7,540 nucleotides of DNA from Bacteroidota bacterium (GCA_003648395.1 QMPB01000202.1:1-7540); one strand, 5' to 3'. Shown: positions 1-6,954, numbered from the stretch's first letter. The notes: a model not told the origin generated them from the sequence alone. Translations and numbers: made by a program.

Positions 1-55
1 AATCAATTTTTAAGCTCTCTAATTGCTCCTTAATATCTTCTATCTTATTCTTCAT
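1..55 (-). CDS. Start of a gene running off the left edge (possibly pheS)
   Basis: Only the first 18 codons are visible, read leftwards from an ATG at 55-53: MKNKIEDIKEQLESLKID. They are open to the window edge. The peptide is a charged amphipathic helix with a heptad-like I/L spacing. Such a start fits the N-terminal coiled-coil arm of the phenylalanyl-tRNA synthetase alpha subunit, which in many bacteria opens this way, but 18 residues cannot identify a family. The start lies 40 bases beyond the stop of the isomerase gene on the same strand, with no terminator hairpin between them, so the two may share a transcript. No Shine-Dalgarno is visible, which is usual in Bacteroidota. The existence of the gene is inferred from the open frame, the ATG and the operon-like spacing; the pheS identity is a guess. 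Confidence 0.4.
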   Translation of the reverse strand, partial: MKNKIEDIKEQLESLKID

Positions 56-95
56 CTAAGTTATGATGTTAAAATCTTATTGTTCTAAATTATTA

Positions 96-848
96 TTATT
101 CAATAACAGTTACTGTTATTTTCACATCCTTCTCAGGTCTGTCTCCAGGAAGTGTTTTTACTGCTGCAATTTTATCAATTACATCCATTCCTTCTATTAC
201 CTCTCCAAAAACAGTATAATTCATATCCAAGAATGGAGTTCCACCAATTGTCGAATATGCTTCTTTTTGCTCAGAAGAAATCATTCTTCCCATTCTTTTT
301 TCCAAAGTACTAATCTCTAAATTAGTGTATTTTTTCCCTTGTACAATATAAAACTGACTTCCGGAAGAAGCTTTCTTTGGATTTTGACCATCGCCTAAAC
401 GAGCAGCAGCCAAAGCCCCCTTTTTATGAAATAGATTCTTATTAAACTCAGCAGGAATAGTATAACCAGGGCCACCATTGCCATACATTGCACCAGCAAC
501 AGCATTCTTTGATTCTGGATCTCCTCCTTGAATCATAAAACTCTTTATTACTCTATGAAATATTGTACCATTATAAAACCCTTCTTTTGCAAGTTTAATA
601 AAGTTATCGCGGTGTTTGGGAGTTTCATTATAAAGCTTAATTACCATATCACCATAGTCTGTACTGATTTTCACCAATTGCTCTTTCTGATCTGAAACAA
701 CTTTTATTTCTTGAGGATTCTCAGTCACAATAGCTTTAACTTTGTTGTCTTTATTGTTAGTCTGCGCTTGAGCTGTACTATTAGAACAAGAAATAGTTGT
801 AAATGATAAAGCTATTAATGAGCCGATAATAATTAGTGTTTTTTTCAT
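96..848 (-). CDS. Cyclophilin-type peptidyl-prolyl cis-trans isomerase, lipoprotein
   Basis: A 250-residue protein that should catalyse cis-trans isomerisation of X-Pro bonds in exported proteins. Residues 1-21 form a lipoprotein signal peptide: KK at 2-3, a hydrophobic stretch 5-18, and a lipobox ending in Cys21 (TTISC). The mature protein would therefore be lipid-anchored outside the cytoplasm after cleavage by signal peptidase II, whose gene is in this window. A polar linker runs to about residue 57. The cyclophilin domain fills 58-250, with the catalytic signature FHRVIKSFMIQGGD at 97-110 (Arg99 and Gln108 match the active-site Arg and Gln of cyclophilin A), GSQFYIV at 163-169 and YTVFGEVIEGMDVID at 211-225. 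An extra segment at about 172-205 between the last two motifs is common in Bacteroidota versions. The ATG at 848 is supported by the signal peptide that starts there. The family is certain; the client proteins are unknown. Confidence 0.96.
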   Translation of the reverse strand: MKKTLIIIGSLIALSFTTISCSNSTAQAQTNNKDNKVKAIVTENPQEIKVVSDQKEQLVKISTDYGDMVIKLYNETPKHRDNFIKLAKEGFYNGTIFHRVIKSFMIQGGDPESKNAVAGAMYGNGGPGYTIPAEFNKNLFHKKGALAAARLGDGQNPKKASSGSQFYIVQGKKYTNLEISTLEKRMGRMISSEQKEAYSTIGGTPFLDMNYTVFGEVIEGMDVIDKIAAVKTLPGDRPEKDVKITVTVIE

Positions 849-918
849 ACGAATATTCTTTAAAAATGATTGTAAATACGATTATCTAATCACTTCAAAT
901 TGAAAAGTAATTAATCGG

Positions 919-926
919 CAAAGGTA
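919..926 (-). promoter_or_regulatory. Candidate -7 box of the isomerase promoter
   Basis: Read on the minus strand the sequence is TACCTTTG, an exact match to the Bacteroidota -7 consensus TAnnTTTG. It lies 70 bases upstream of the isomerase ATG, which predicts a leader of roughly 60-65 bases. No clear TTG-type -33 element is visible 17-23 bases further upstream, so the call rests on the -7 box and its position in a divergent intergenic region. Confidence 0.5.
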
Positions 927-1003
927 AAAAATATTTAAGTATGAATTTTTTACTTTAGAATGAAACTTCAATAATTATTAATTATACTTTTATCTTTTAT
1001 TAG

Positions 1004-1011
1004 TACTTTTG
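1004..1011 (+). promoter_or_regulatory. Candidate -7 box of the ileS promoter
   Basis: TACTTTTG matches the Bacteroidota -7 consensus TAnnTTTG exactly. It ends 34 bases before the ileS ATG, giving an expected leader of about 25-30 bases. The -33 region is only AT-rich, with no good TTG. The box would drive ileS and probably also dksA and lspA, because no terminator hairpin is seen between those genes. Confidence 0.5.
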
Positions 1012-1045
1012 CCGGTTAAATAAATCAGCATATAATTCATTAAAT

Positions 1046-4000
1046 ATGAGTAAACAATATAATACATATCAGCGATTAGACTTAGCTTCTATAGGTAAAG
1101 AAGTGAAGCAGCAATGGGATAAAGAAAATGTTTTTGAGAAATCGGTAGAAAATAGAGCCGATAAATCAACTTTTGTGTTTTATGAAGGTCCTCCTTCAGC
1201 AAATGGGGTTCCTGGTATTCATCATGTCATGGCTCGTACTATTAAAGATTTGTTTTGCCGATTTAAAACTATGCAAGGTTATCGTGTAAATCGTAAAGCT
1301 GGTTGGGATACTCATGGTTTGCCAGTGGAAATTGGCGTTGAAAAAAGCCTTGGAATTACTAAAGAAGATATTGGTACTAAAATTACTGTTGAAGAGTATA
1401 ATAAGTCATGCCGTACAGAGGTTATGAAATATAAAAATCTTTGGGATAATCTTACTAAGGAAATGGGTTATTGGGTTGACCTTGATGATCCATATATTAC
1501 TTTCGATAATAAATATATAGAGTCAGTTTGGTGGCTGTTGAAGCAATTATACGATAAAGATTTATTGTATAAAGGCTATACCATTCAACCATATTCTCCA
1601 GCTGCTGGTACAGGTTTAAGTACTCACGAACTTAATCAGCCAGGTTGTTATCAAGATGTGAAAGACACTACTGCTGTTGCGCAGTTTAAATTGATTCGCA
1701 ATGAAGCTTCTGAATTTGTATTTGATGCTGACGATGCTGATATTCATATGCTTGCTTGGACAACAACTCCATGGACTTTGCCATCGAATACAGCTCTAGC
1801 TGTTGGTCCAAAGATTAATTATAAGAAAGTAAAAACTTTCAATCCATATACAGGTATCGCTATTACAGTAATTCTTGCTGAAGACAGAGTTTCGGCCTAT
1901 TTCTCAGAGAAAAATGCAGAACTAAAACTAGAAGATTATAATAAAGGAGATAAGAATATTCCTTTTCAGATAGTAGGAGAATACAAAGGTAGTGAGCTTG
2001 CAGGAATTAGCTATGAACAATTAATTCCATTTATTAAACCAATGGGAGATGCTTTTAAGGTTATTGTTGGTGATTTTGTTACTACCGAAGATGGTACCGG
2101 AATAGTCCATATTGCTCCAACTTTTGGTGCTGATGACGATAGAGTGGCAAAAGCTGCTGGTATTGTACCTCTTGTACTTATTGATGATGAGGAAGTGCGC
2201 CGACCAATGGTTGATTTGCAAGGGCGTTTTTATAGAATTGAAGATTTATCTAAGGATTTTGTTCGCGAATATGTAAATATTGATTTGTATAAAGAGTATG
2301 CTGGTCGATATGTAAAGAATGCATACAGTGCTGAACTAAATGATAAAGATGCAACATTGGATATTGATCTTTCTGTAATGCTAAAAATGGAGAATAAAGC
2401 TTTTAAAATAGAAAAGCATGTTCACAATTATCCTCATTGTTGGCGTACAGATAAACCAATTTTATATTATCCATTGGATTCGTGGTTTGTAAAAACTACA
2501 AATTACAAAAAGCGAATGTTAGAACTTAACAATACCATCAATTGGAAGCCTAAATCAACGGGTGAAGGTCGTTTTGGTAATTGGTTAGAGAATCTAGTAG
2601 ATTGGAATTTAAGTCGTTCTCGTTTTTGGGGTATTCCTTTGCCAATATGGGTTACAGAGGATAGGAAAGAACAAATTTGTATTGGTTCTGCTGAAGAGCT
2701 TAAAGTTGCAATTGAGAAATCTGTTGAGGCAGGTTTTATGACTGAAAATCCATTACAAAATTTTGTTCCTGGAGATATGTCGAAAGAGAATTATGAAACT
2801 TTTGATTTTCATAAACCTTATGCTGATAAGATTGTACTTATTTCGGAAAATGGACAAAAAATGTTCCGTGAGCCAGACTTAATTGATGTTTGGTTTGATT
2901 CAGGGTCAATGCCTTATGCTCAATTTCACTATCCGTTTGAGAATAAAGAGCATTTTGAAGAGAATTATCCAGCAGATTTCATTGCAGAAGGAGTTGACCA
3001 AACTCGTGGTTGGTTTTTTACACTTCATGCTATTGCTACTATGGTTTTCGATTCTGTAGCCTATAAAAATGTTATTTCTAATGGATTAGTCCTTGATAAA
3101 AAGGGCAATAAAATGTCAAAGAGACTTGGCAATGCTGTTGACCCATTTGAGACTTTAGATAAATTTGGTCCTGATGCTACTCGTTGGTATATGATTTCAA
3201 ATTCTCAACCTTGGGATAACCTGAAATTTGATACTGCAGGAATTGGCGAAGTGCAACGTAAGTTTTTCGGCACACTTTATAATACGTATTCGTTCTTTGC
3301 CCTATATGCAAATATTGATGGCTTTACTTATGATGAGAAAGATATAGCATATTCTGAAAGACCAGAAATTGATAGATGGATACTTTCTGAACTTAATAGT
3401 TTAATTATTAGTGTTGAAGAATCTTATAATAATTATGAGCCAACTCGTGCTGCTCGTTCTATTCAGAACTTTGTAGATGCTCACCTTAGCAATTGGTATG
3501 TACGTTTATCGCGTCGTAGATTCTGGAAAGGAAACTATAGCGATGATAAGATTTCTGCATATCAAACGTTGTATCGTTGCTTAATAAGTGTAGCTCAGTT
3601 GAGTTCTCCAATAGCTCCATTCTTTATGGATAAGTTATATCAAGATTTGAATAATATTAGTAATAAACTTACAGCAGACTCAATACATTTAACAGACTGG
3701 AAGCCAGCAGTTGAAAAAGAGATTGATAAAAAGCTTGAAGAACGTATGCAAATGGCACAGAAGTATTCTTCAATGGTGCTAGGATTACGTAAGCAAAGTA
3801 AGAATAGAGTTCGTCAGCCATTACAGAAGATATTAATTCCTGTGGGTGATGAGCATATGCTATCACAGATTGAGAAAATTAGAGATTTAATTTTGTCAGA
3901 GGTTAATGTAAAAGAGTTAGAATTTTTGACTGATGATTCTGATATCTTAGTAAAGAAAATTAAGCCAAATTTTAAGACTCTTGGTCCTAAATATGGCAAA

Positions 4001-4480
4001 ATGATGAAGCAGATTGCAGCTGCAATTAATCAATTTGGAGTAGATGAAATAAAAGATTTGGAGCAGAATTCTAGCTACTCATTGAATATAAATGGTGAGA
4101 TTGTTAATATCGGTTTAGAAGATGTGGAGGTTCTCACTCAAGATATTCCTGGCTGGGCTGTTAGTAGTATTGGGAATTTAACAGTTGCCTTAGATATTAC
4201 TATTACAGAGGAATTGCGTAAAGAGGGTTTGGCTAGAGAATTTATTAATAGAATTCAGAATCTTAGAAAAGACAAGAAATTTGAGGTTACTGATAAAATC
4301 GAAATAGAAGTTTTAAACAATTCGTTAATTTATGATGTTGTAAAAGATAATTATGATTACATTTGTTCGGAAACATTAACAGAAAAATTATCTTGGACCT
4401 CAACAGACATAGATGCTATGGATGAGTTGGAATTAGATAAAGAAATAACGGTGAAAATTAGTATCAATAAAATAGCTTAG
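1046..4480 (+). CDS. ileS: Isoleucyl-tRNA synthetase, type 2, with GIHH signature
   Basis: A 1144-residue cytoplasmic class I synthetase that charges tRNA-Ile with isoleucine. In order: the first signature motif in the Rossmann fold at 57-60, which reads GIHH in the context NGVPGIHHVM where HIGH is expected; the CP1 editing domain with the threonine-rich TTTPWTLPSN at 239-248 and GTGIVHIAPTFGADDD at 350-365, which holds the conserved editing Asp; WFDSGS at 616-621; the second signature KMSKR at 689-693; and the anticodon-binding helical domain with NWYVR at 816-820. The length, KMSKR instead of KMSKS, and the absence of a C-terminal cysteine cluster (zinc finger) place it in the eukaryote-like IleRS2 class, normal for Bacteroidota and naturally tolerant of mupirocin. 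The C-terminal about 150 residues correspond to the extension of that class. The start is the ATG at 1046, without a Shine-Dalgarno. The identity is certain; the mupirocin phenotype is inferred. Confidence 0.99.
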   Translation: MSKQYNTYQRLDLASIGKEVKQQWDKENVFEKSVENRADKSTFVFYEGPPSANGVPGIHHVMARTIKDLFCRFKTMQGYRVNRKAGWDTHGLPVEIGVEKSLGITKEDIGTKITVEEYNKSCRTEVMKYKNLWDNLTKEMGYWVDLDDPYITFDNKYIESVWWLLKQLYDKDLLYKGYTIQPYSPAAGTGLSTHELNQPGCYQDVKDTTAVAQFKLIRNEASEFVFDADDADIHMLAWTTTPWTLPSNTALAVGPKINYKKVKTFNPYTGIAITVILAEDRVSAYFSEKNAELKLEDYNKGDKNIPFQIVGEYKGSELAGISYEQLIPFIKPMGDAFKVIVGDFVTTEDGTGIVHIAPTFGADDDRVAKAAGIVPLVLIDDEEVRRPMVDLQGRFYRIEDLSKDFVREYVNIDLYKEYAGRYVKNAYSAELNDKDATLDIDLSVMLKMENKAFKIEKHVHNYPHCWRTDKPILYYPLDSWFVKTTNYKKRMLELNNTINWKPKSTGEGRFGNWLENLVDWNLSRSRFWGIPLPIWVTEDRKEQICIGSAEELKVAIEKSVEAGFMTENPLQNFVPGDMSKENYETFDFHKPYADKIVLISENGQKMFREPDLIDVWFDSGSMPYAQFHYPFENKEHFEENYPADFIAEGVDQTRGWFFTLHAIATMVFDSVAYKNVISNGLVLDKKGNKMSKRLGNAVDPFETLDKFGPDATRWYMISNSQPWDNLKFDTAGIGEVQRKFFGTLYNTYSFFALYANIDGFTYDEKDIAYSERPEIDRWILSELNSLIISVEESYNNYEPTRAARSIQNFVDAHLSNWYVRLSRRRFWKGNYSDDKISAYQTLYRCLISVAQLSSPIAPFFMDKLYQDLNNISNKLTADSIHLTDWKPAVEKEIDKKLEERMQMAQKYSSMVLGLRKQSKNRVRQPLQKILIPVGDEHMLSQIEKIRDLILSEVNVKELEFLTDDSDILVKKIKPNFKTLGPKYGKMMKQIAAAINQFGVDEIKDLEQNSSYSLNINGEIVNIGLEDVEVLTQDIPGWAVSSIGNLTVALDITITEELRKEGLAREFINRIQNLRKDKKFEVTDKIEIEVLNNSLIYDVVKDNYDYICSETLTEKLSWTSTDIDAMDELELDKEITVKISINKIA

Positions 4481-4546
4481 TGAACGTTATAGTTTTTCTG
4501 AGTTTTATTATTTTATTGAAATATTAACATTGAAAAAACAAATATC

Positions 4547-4942
4547 ATGGAAGAGAATGAAGCAAGAGAAAGATATTCGGATGAAGATTTACAAGAATTT
4601 CGTCAGATAATAGAGAATAAATTAGAAGAAGCTAAGAATGATTTAAAGCTTTTGATTGAAGCATATACTAATACTAATGAGAATGGTACCAATGATACTG
4701 CTCCAAGTTTTAAAGTGCTGGAAGAGGGAAATATGGTTAATTCAAAAGAAGAGAATGCTCAAATGGCAGCCCGCCAACAGAAATTTATTAGAAATTTAGA
4801 GAATGCGCTAATTAGAATTAAGAATAAGACTTATGGAGTTTGCAGAGAAACTGGAAAGCTTATTTCTAAAGAACGCTTGCGTGCAGTACCTCATGCTACC
4901 TTAAGTATTGATGCTAAGTTATCGCGTAAAGTAAACAAATAG
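4547..4942 (+). CDS. DksA/TraR-family transcription factor lacking zinc ligands
   Basis: A 131-residue cytoplasmic protein of the DksA/TraR family. Family members enter the RNA polymerase secondary channel and, usually with ppGpp, adjust transcription of ribosomal and stress genes. Residues 12-45 and 66-95 are charged helices that would form the coiled coil; the hairpin tip lies around 46-62. The C-terminal globular part carries the family pattern YGVCRETGKLISKERLRAVP from 96, but only the first of four zinc-binding cysteines remains (Cys99). The others are Thr102, Ser120 and Ala123, so it should fold without zinc. The tip has no DxxDxA motif as found in E. coli DksA, so its action on polymerase may differ. 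It follows ileS by 66 bases and precedes lspA by 15. The gene order and the zinc loss are familiar in Bacteroidota. The family call is firm; the regulon is unknown. Confidence 0.92.
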   Translation: MEENEARERYSDEDLQEFRQIIENKLEEAKNDLKLLIEAYTNTNENGTNDTAPSFKVLEEGNMVNSKEENAQMAARQQKFIRNLENALIRIKNKTYGVCRETGKLISKERLRAVPHATLSIDAKLSRKVNK

Positions 4943-4957
4943 TTTAAAGATTTAATT

Positions 4958-5572
4958 TTGAAGAAGTACGCTTTACTTATAATCATTGTTCTAATACTAG
5001 ATCAGCTACTTAAAATTTGGGTAAAAACAAATATGTTTATTGGTGACTCAATACCAATATTTGGTAATTGGGCTTTTGTACATTTTGTCGAGAACGAGGG
5101 AATGGCTTTTGGGTGGAAGCTATTTGGGGGAGGTGATTTTGGTAAAATATTCTTGAGTGTTTTTCGTATAGCTGCTGTTATTGGTATTGCATATTATCTT
5201 TGGATAATTATTAAACAAAAGAAGCACTTTTTATTACTCATAAGTATTTCACTGATTTTTGCAGGAGCATTAGGTAATATTATCGATAGTCTTTTCTATG
5301 GATTAATATTTGAAGCAAGTACTCCATTTCATGTTGCAAGTATGTTTCCTGCTGACGGCGGTTATGCCAATTTTCTTCATGGTAGGGTTGTAGATATGTT
5401 TTATTTTCCGCTTTTTGAAGGGAGTTACCCAAAATGGATTCCTTGGATTGGGGGAGATTATTATCAGTTTTTTCAGCCAGTTTTTAATATTGCCGATTCT
5501 TCTATTTTTATTGGAGTGTCAATGCTTGTAATAATGCAAAAGAAATTTTTTGCAAATGAAGAGGAATACTAA
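4958..5572 (+). CDS. lspA: Lipoprotein signal peptidase (signal peptidase II)
   Basis: A 204-residue inner-membrane aspartic protease that removes the signal peptide from diacylglyceryl-modified prolipoproteins. Membrane segments lie at about 4-22, 62-86, 92-112 and 176-195. Hallmarks are the first-helix motif LDQLLKIWVK at 14-23, VENEGMAFG at 44-52, GNIID with catalytic Asp110, GRVVDMF at 142-148, and FNIADSSIFIG at 176-186 with catalytic Asp180. The protein is about 35-40 residues longer than the E. coli enzyme, mostly in the loop at 119-172, as in other Bacteroidota. The start is taken as the TTG at 4958, because the next Met (residue 26) would remove the first helix and its conserved Asp-Gln. 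This frame is the same as that of the dksA-like gene, whose TAG stop lies five sense codons upstream. The stop TAA overlaps the next ATG by one base. Confidence 0.97.
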   Translation: MKKYALLIIIVLILDQLLKIWVKTNMFIGDSIPIFGNWAFVHFVENEGMAFGWKLFGGGDFGKIFLSVFRIAAVIGIAYYLWIIIKQKKHFLLLISISLIFAGALGNIIDSLFYGLIFEASTPFHVASMFPADGGYANFLHGRVVDMFYFPLFEGSYPKWIPWIGGDYYQFFQPVFNIADSSIFIGVSMLVIMQKKFFANEEEY

Positions 5573-6597
5573 TGAGAGAGTGGAGAACTTTACTACGGGA
5601 TTACTACCCCGGCGGGTCTTCAATGCCAGGTAGGTCATTTAGCTCTAACTTATATCGTTATGGGTTTAATGGGATGGAAAAAGATGATGAATTAAAAGGT
5701 TCTGGGAATTCTTATGATTTTGGGGCTCGGATTTATGATCCTAGGTTGATGAGATGGTTGGCGGTGGATGCTTTAGCAGCAAAGTATCCAGGGTTAAGTT
5801 CGTATAATTTTGCTTTAAATAATCCTATGATTTTTAAGGATCCTGATGGGAATGATGTAGTTGTTGCATTTACGGGAGGTCCCACAGGAGGTGGGGCAAC
5901 ATTAAAACCTGAAGATGCTGGAACAACAGGAAAGATTGTTTTAAATGCCAAAAAGGAAGCAATGGCTAGAGGAGTTGAGTTTAATGGGACTGTCATTGCG
6001 CCAGGTTGGACTTCTGGAAGCTCTATTGAAAGTGCTTTGTCTTTTGTTCGAGATAATTATGTTAAAGGAGAAAAACTTATTATTTATGGGTACAGTTATG
6101 GAGGTGATTTTGCAGTAGAGCTAGCAAATAAACTGAATGAAGAGGGAATTATCGTTGATCTTTTGATAACAGTTGATGCTTCTGATGGTCCAGCTCAAAA
6201 TTCAACTGTAAATACTACAATACCTGATAATGTTAAAGTTAATCGAAATATTTATCAAACTAGCGACTCTGGTCCATCTAGTTCTTCGCGTTCTACGGGA
6301 GTAACATCTAGTTCCTCTTCCAATTCAAGTGGAAGTAGTAGTAGTGATAGTGGTACAAGTAATTCGCCAGGGTCAAATGGAGGACCTAATACGGCTGCTG
6401 ATCCATTGAAAACTAGAGTGAGTAACTATAATGTTACTAGTGCTGGAGTTACGCATGGTAATGTTGATGAAAAAAATCTTAAAAACAACAGTAAATCAAT
6501 TAATAATTTTATGTCTACTTCACCAACACCACAGCCTAGCTCTGCAACTAGTCGTGTTGGGGCAGGTACGGAAGGGACGAATTATCCAAATCCATAG
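5572..6597 (+). CDS. Orphan RHS-associated core domain fused to a lipase-like tip
   Basis: A 341-residue protein. Residues 10-95 are the RHS repeat-associated core: DYYPGGSSMPGRSFSS, YRYGFNGMEKDDE, YDFGARIYDPR, then NNPMIFKDPDGND at 83-95, the conserved end of the RHS shell where self-cleavage occurs in RHS/YD proteins. The hundreds of YD repeats that normally precede it are missing, and there is no signal peptide. Residues 96-300 resemble an alpha/beta hydrolase: nucleophile elbow GYSYGG with Ser175, acid candidate Asp202 in VDASDG, and His295 in THGNVDE. A serine-rich stretch (about 231-267) separates the Asp and the His. The tail 301-341 is low complexity. It may be an orphan polymorphic-toxin tip (lipase or esterase) or a decaying fragment; the intact triad favours the first. 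The ATG overlaps the lspA stop (TAATG), so translation could be coupled. Glycine codons are often GGG, unlike upstream genes. The RHS call is firm, the hydrolase call good, the toxin role inferred. Confidence 0.85.
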   Translation: MREWRTLLRDYYPGGSSMPGRSFSSNLYRYGFNGMEKDDELKGSGNSYDFGARIYDPRLMRWLAVDALAAKYPGLSSYNFALNNPMIFKDPDGNDVVVAFTGGPTGGGATLKPEDAGTTGKIVLNAKKEAMARGVEFNGTVIAPGWTSGSSIESALSFVRDNYVKGEKLIIYGYSYGGDFAVELANKLNEEGIIVDLLITVDASDGPAQNSTVNTTIPDNVKVNRNIYQTSDSGPSSSSRSTGVTSSSSSNSSGSSSSDSGTSNSPGSNGGPNTAADPLKTRVSNYNVTSAGVTHGNVDEKNLKNNSKSINNFMSTSPTPQPSSATSRVGAGTEGTNYPNP

Positions 6598-6611
6598 TTA
6601 GTAATAATCAA

Positions 6612-6619
6612 TAGGTTTG
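6612..6619 (+). promoter_or_regulatory. Possible -7 box just before the small membrane protein
   Basis: TAGGTTTG matches TAnnTTTG exactly and ends five bases before the ATG at 6625. If used, transcription would begin at or next to the start codon and give a leaderless message, allowing expression independent of the upstream RHS gene. No -33 element is visible, and an exact match can arise by chance in AT-rich spacers. Confidence 0.22.
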
Positions 6620-6624
6620 AAATT

Positions 6625-6918
6625 ATGCTAAATAGAATTTATCAAATAGGATTAATAGGTTTTTTTATATTTGAGTGGTATTTAATGTATCAAGCAAAGC
6701 AAGCGGAGTATGACGTAAATTATGGCTTTGCTATTTATGCATTTCTTCTTTCACTCATAGTATTAGCTATTCTTTTAGTTGCTTGGTTTTTTAAAAGGGA
6801 TGTGATTAAGTCGAATATGTTGATAACTGTAGTTTATTTAACAACAAGTTCTCCCCTGTCTATTTTTCTGTTTATTGAGTTCTATGGGAGATTTATTGGG
6901 CAATACTTTAAGTTATGA
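6625..6918 (+). CDS. Small three-helix membrane protein, candidate immunity protein
   Basis: A 97-residue protein that I do not recognise by family. Three hydrophobic segments are visible at about 5-22, 34-56 and 65-85. The loop KRDVIKS (57-63) between the second and third helices is positively charged, so it is probably cytoplasmic. There is no cleavable signal peptide and no catalytic motif. The ATG at 6625 is supported because the next Met (residue 21) would delete the first helix. The gene starts 27 bases after the RHS-lipase gene on the same strand and is followed by a strong terminator, so the two form a compact unit. In polymorphic-toxin loci the gene directly after the toxin tip usually encodes its immunity protein, and membrane proteins fill that role against membrane-targeting lipases. 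That role is inferred from position only. Confidence 0.7.
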   Translation: MLNRIYQIGLIGFFIFEWYLMYQAKQAEYDVNYGFAIYAFLLSLIVLAILLVAWFFKRDVIKSNMLITVVYLTTSSPLSIFLFIEFYGRFIGQYFKL

Positions 6919-6954
6919 TAGTATATTTCTTATTTTTAATAAACATATAAACTT

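Noticed and set aside
102..120. Palindrome AATAACAGT-T-ACTGTTATT
   Set aside because: It encodes the last residues (VTVIE region) of the isomerase, has almost no loop and is not followed by a T-run in the gene's direction, so it is not a convincing terminator.
63..320. Plus-strand open frame of 85 codons
   Set aside because: It lies opposite the cyclophilin gene, has low-complexity Ser/Tyr/Phe/Cys composition typical of an antisense frame, and matches no family.
2021..2221. Minus-strand open frame inside ileS
   Set aside because: It is antisense to the conserved editing domain, with no start context or recognisable motif; the same holds for minus-strand frames at 3669-3866 and 3814-3999.
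4490..4497. TAGTTTTT as a promoter for the dksA-like gene
   Set aside because: It misses the final G of TAnnTTTG and has no -33 element; such a match is too common in this AT-rich spacer.
5733..5996. Minus-strand open frame opposite the RHS gene
   Set aside because: It is antisense to the conserved RHS core and the hydrolase start, with no recognisable domain.
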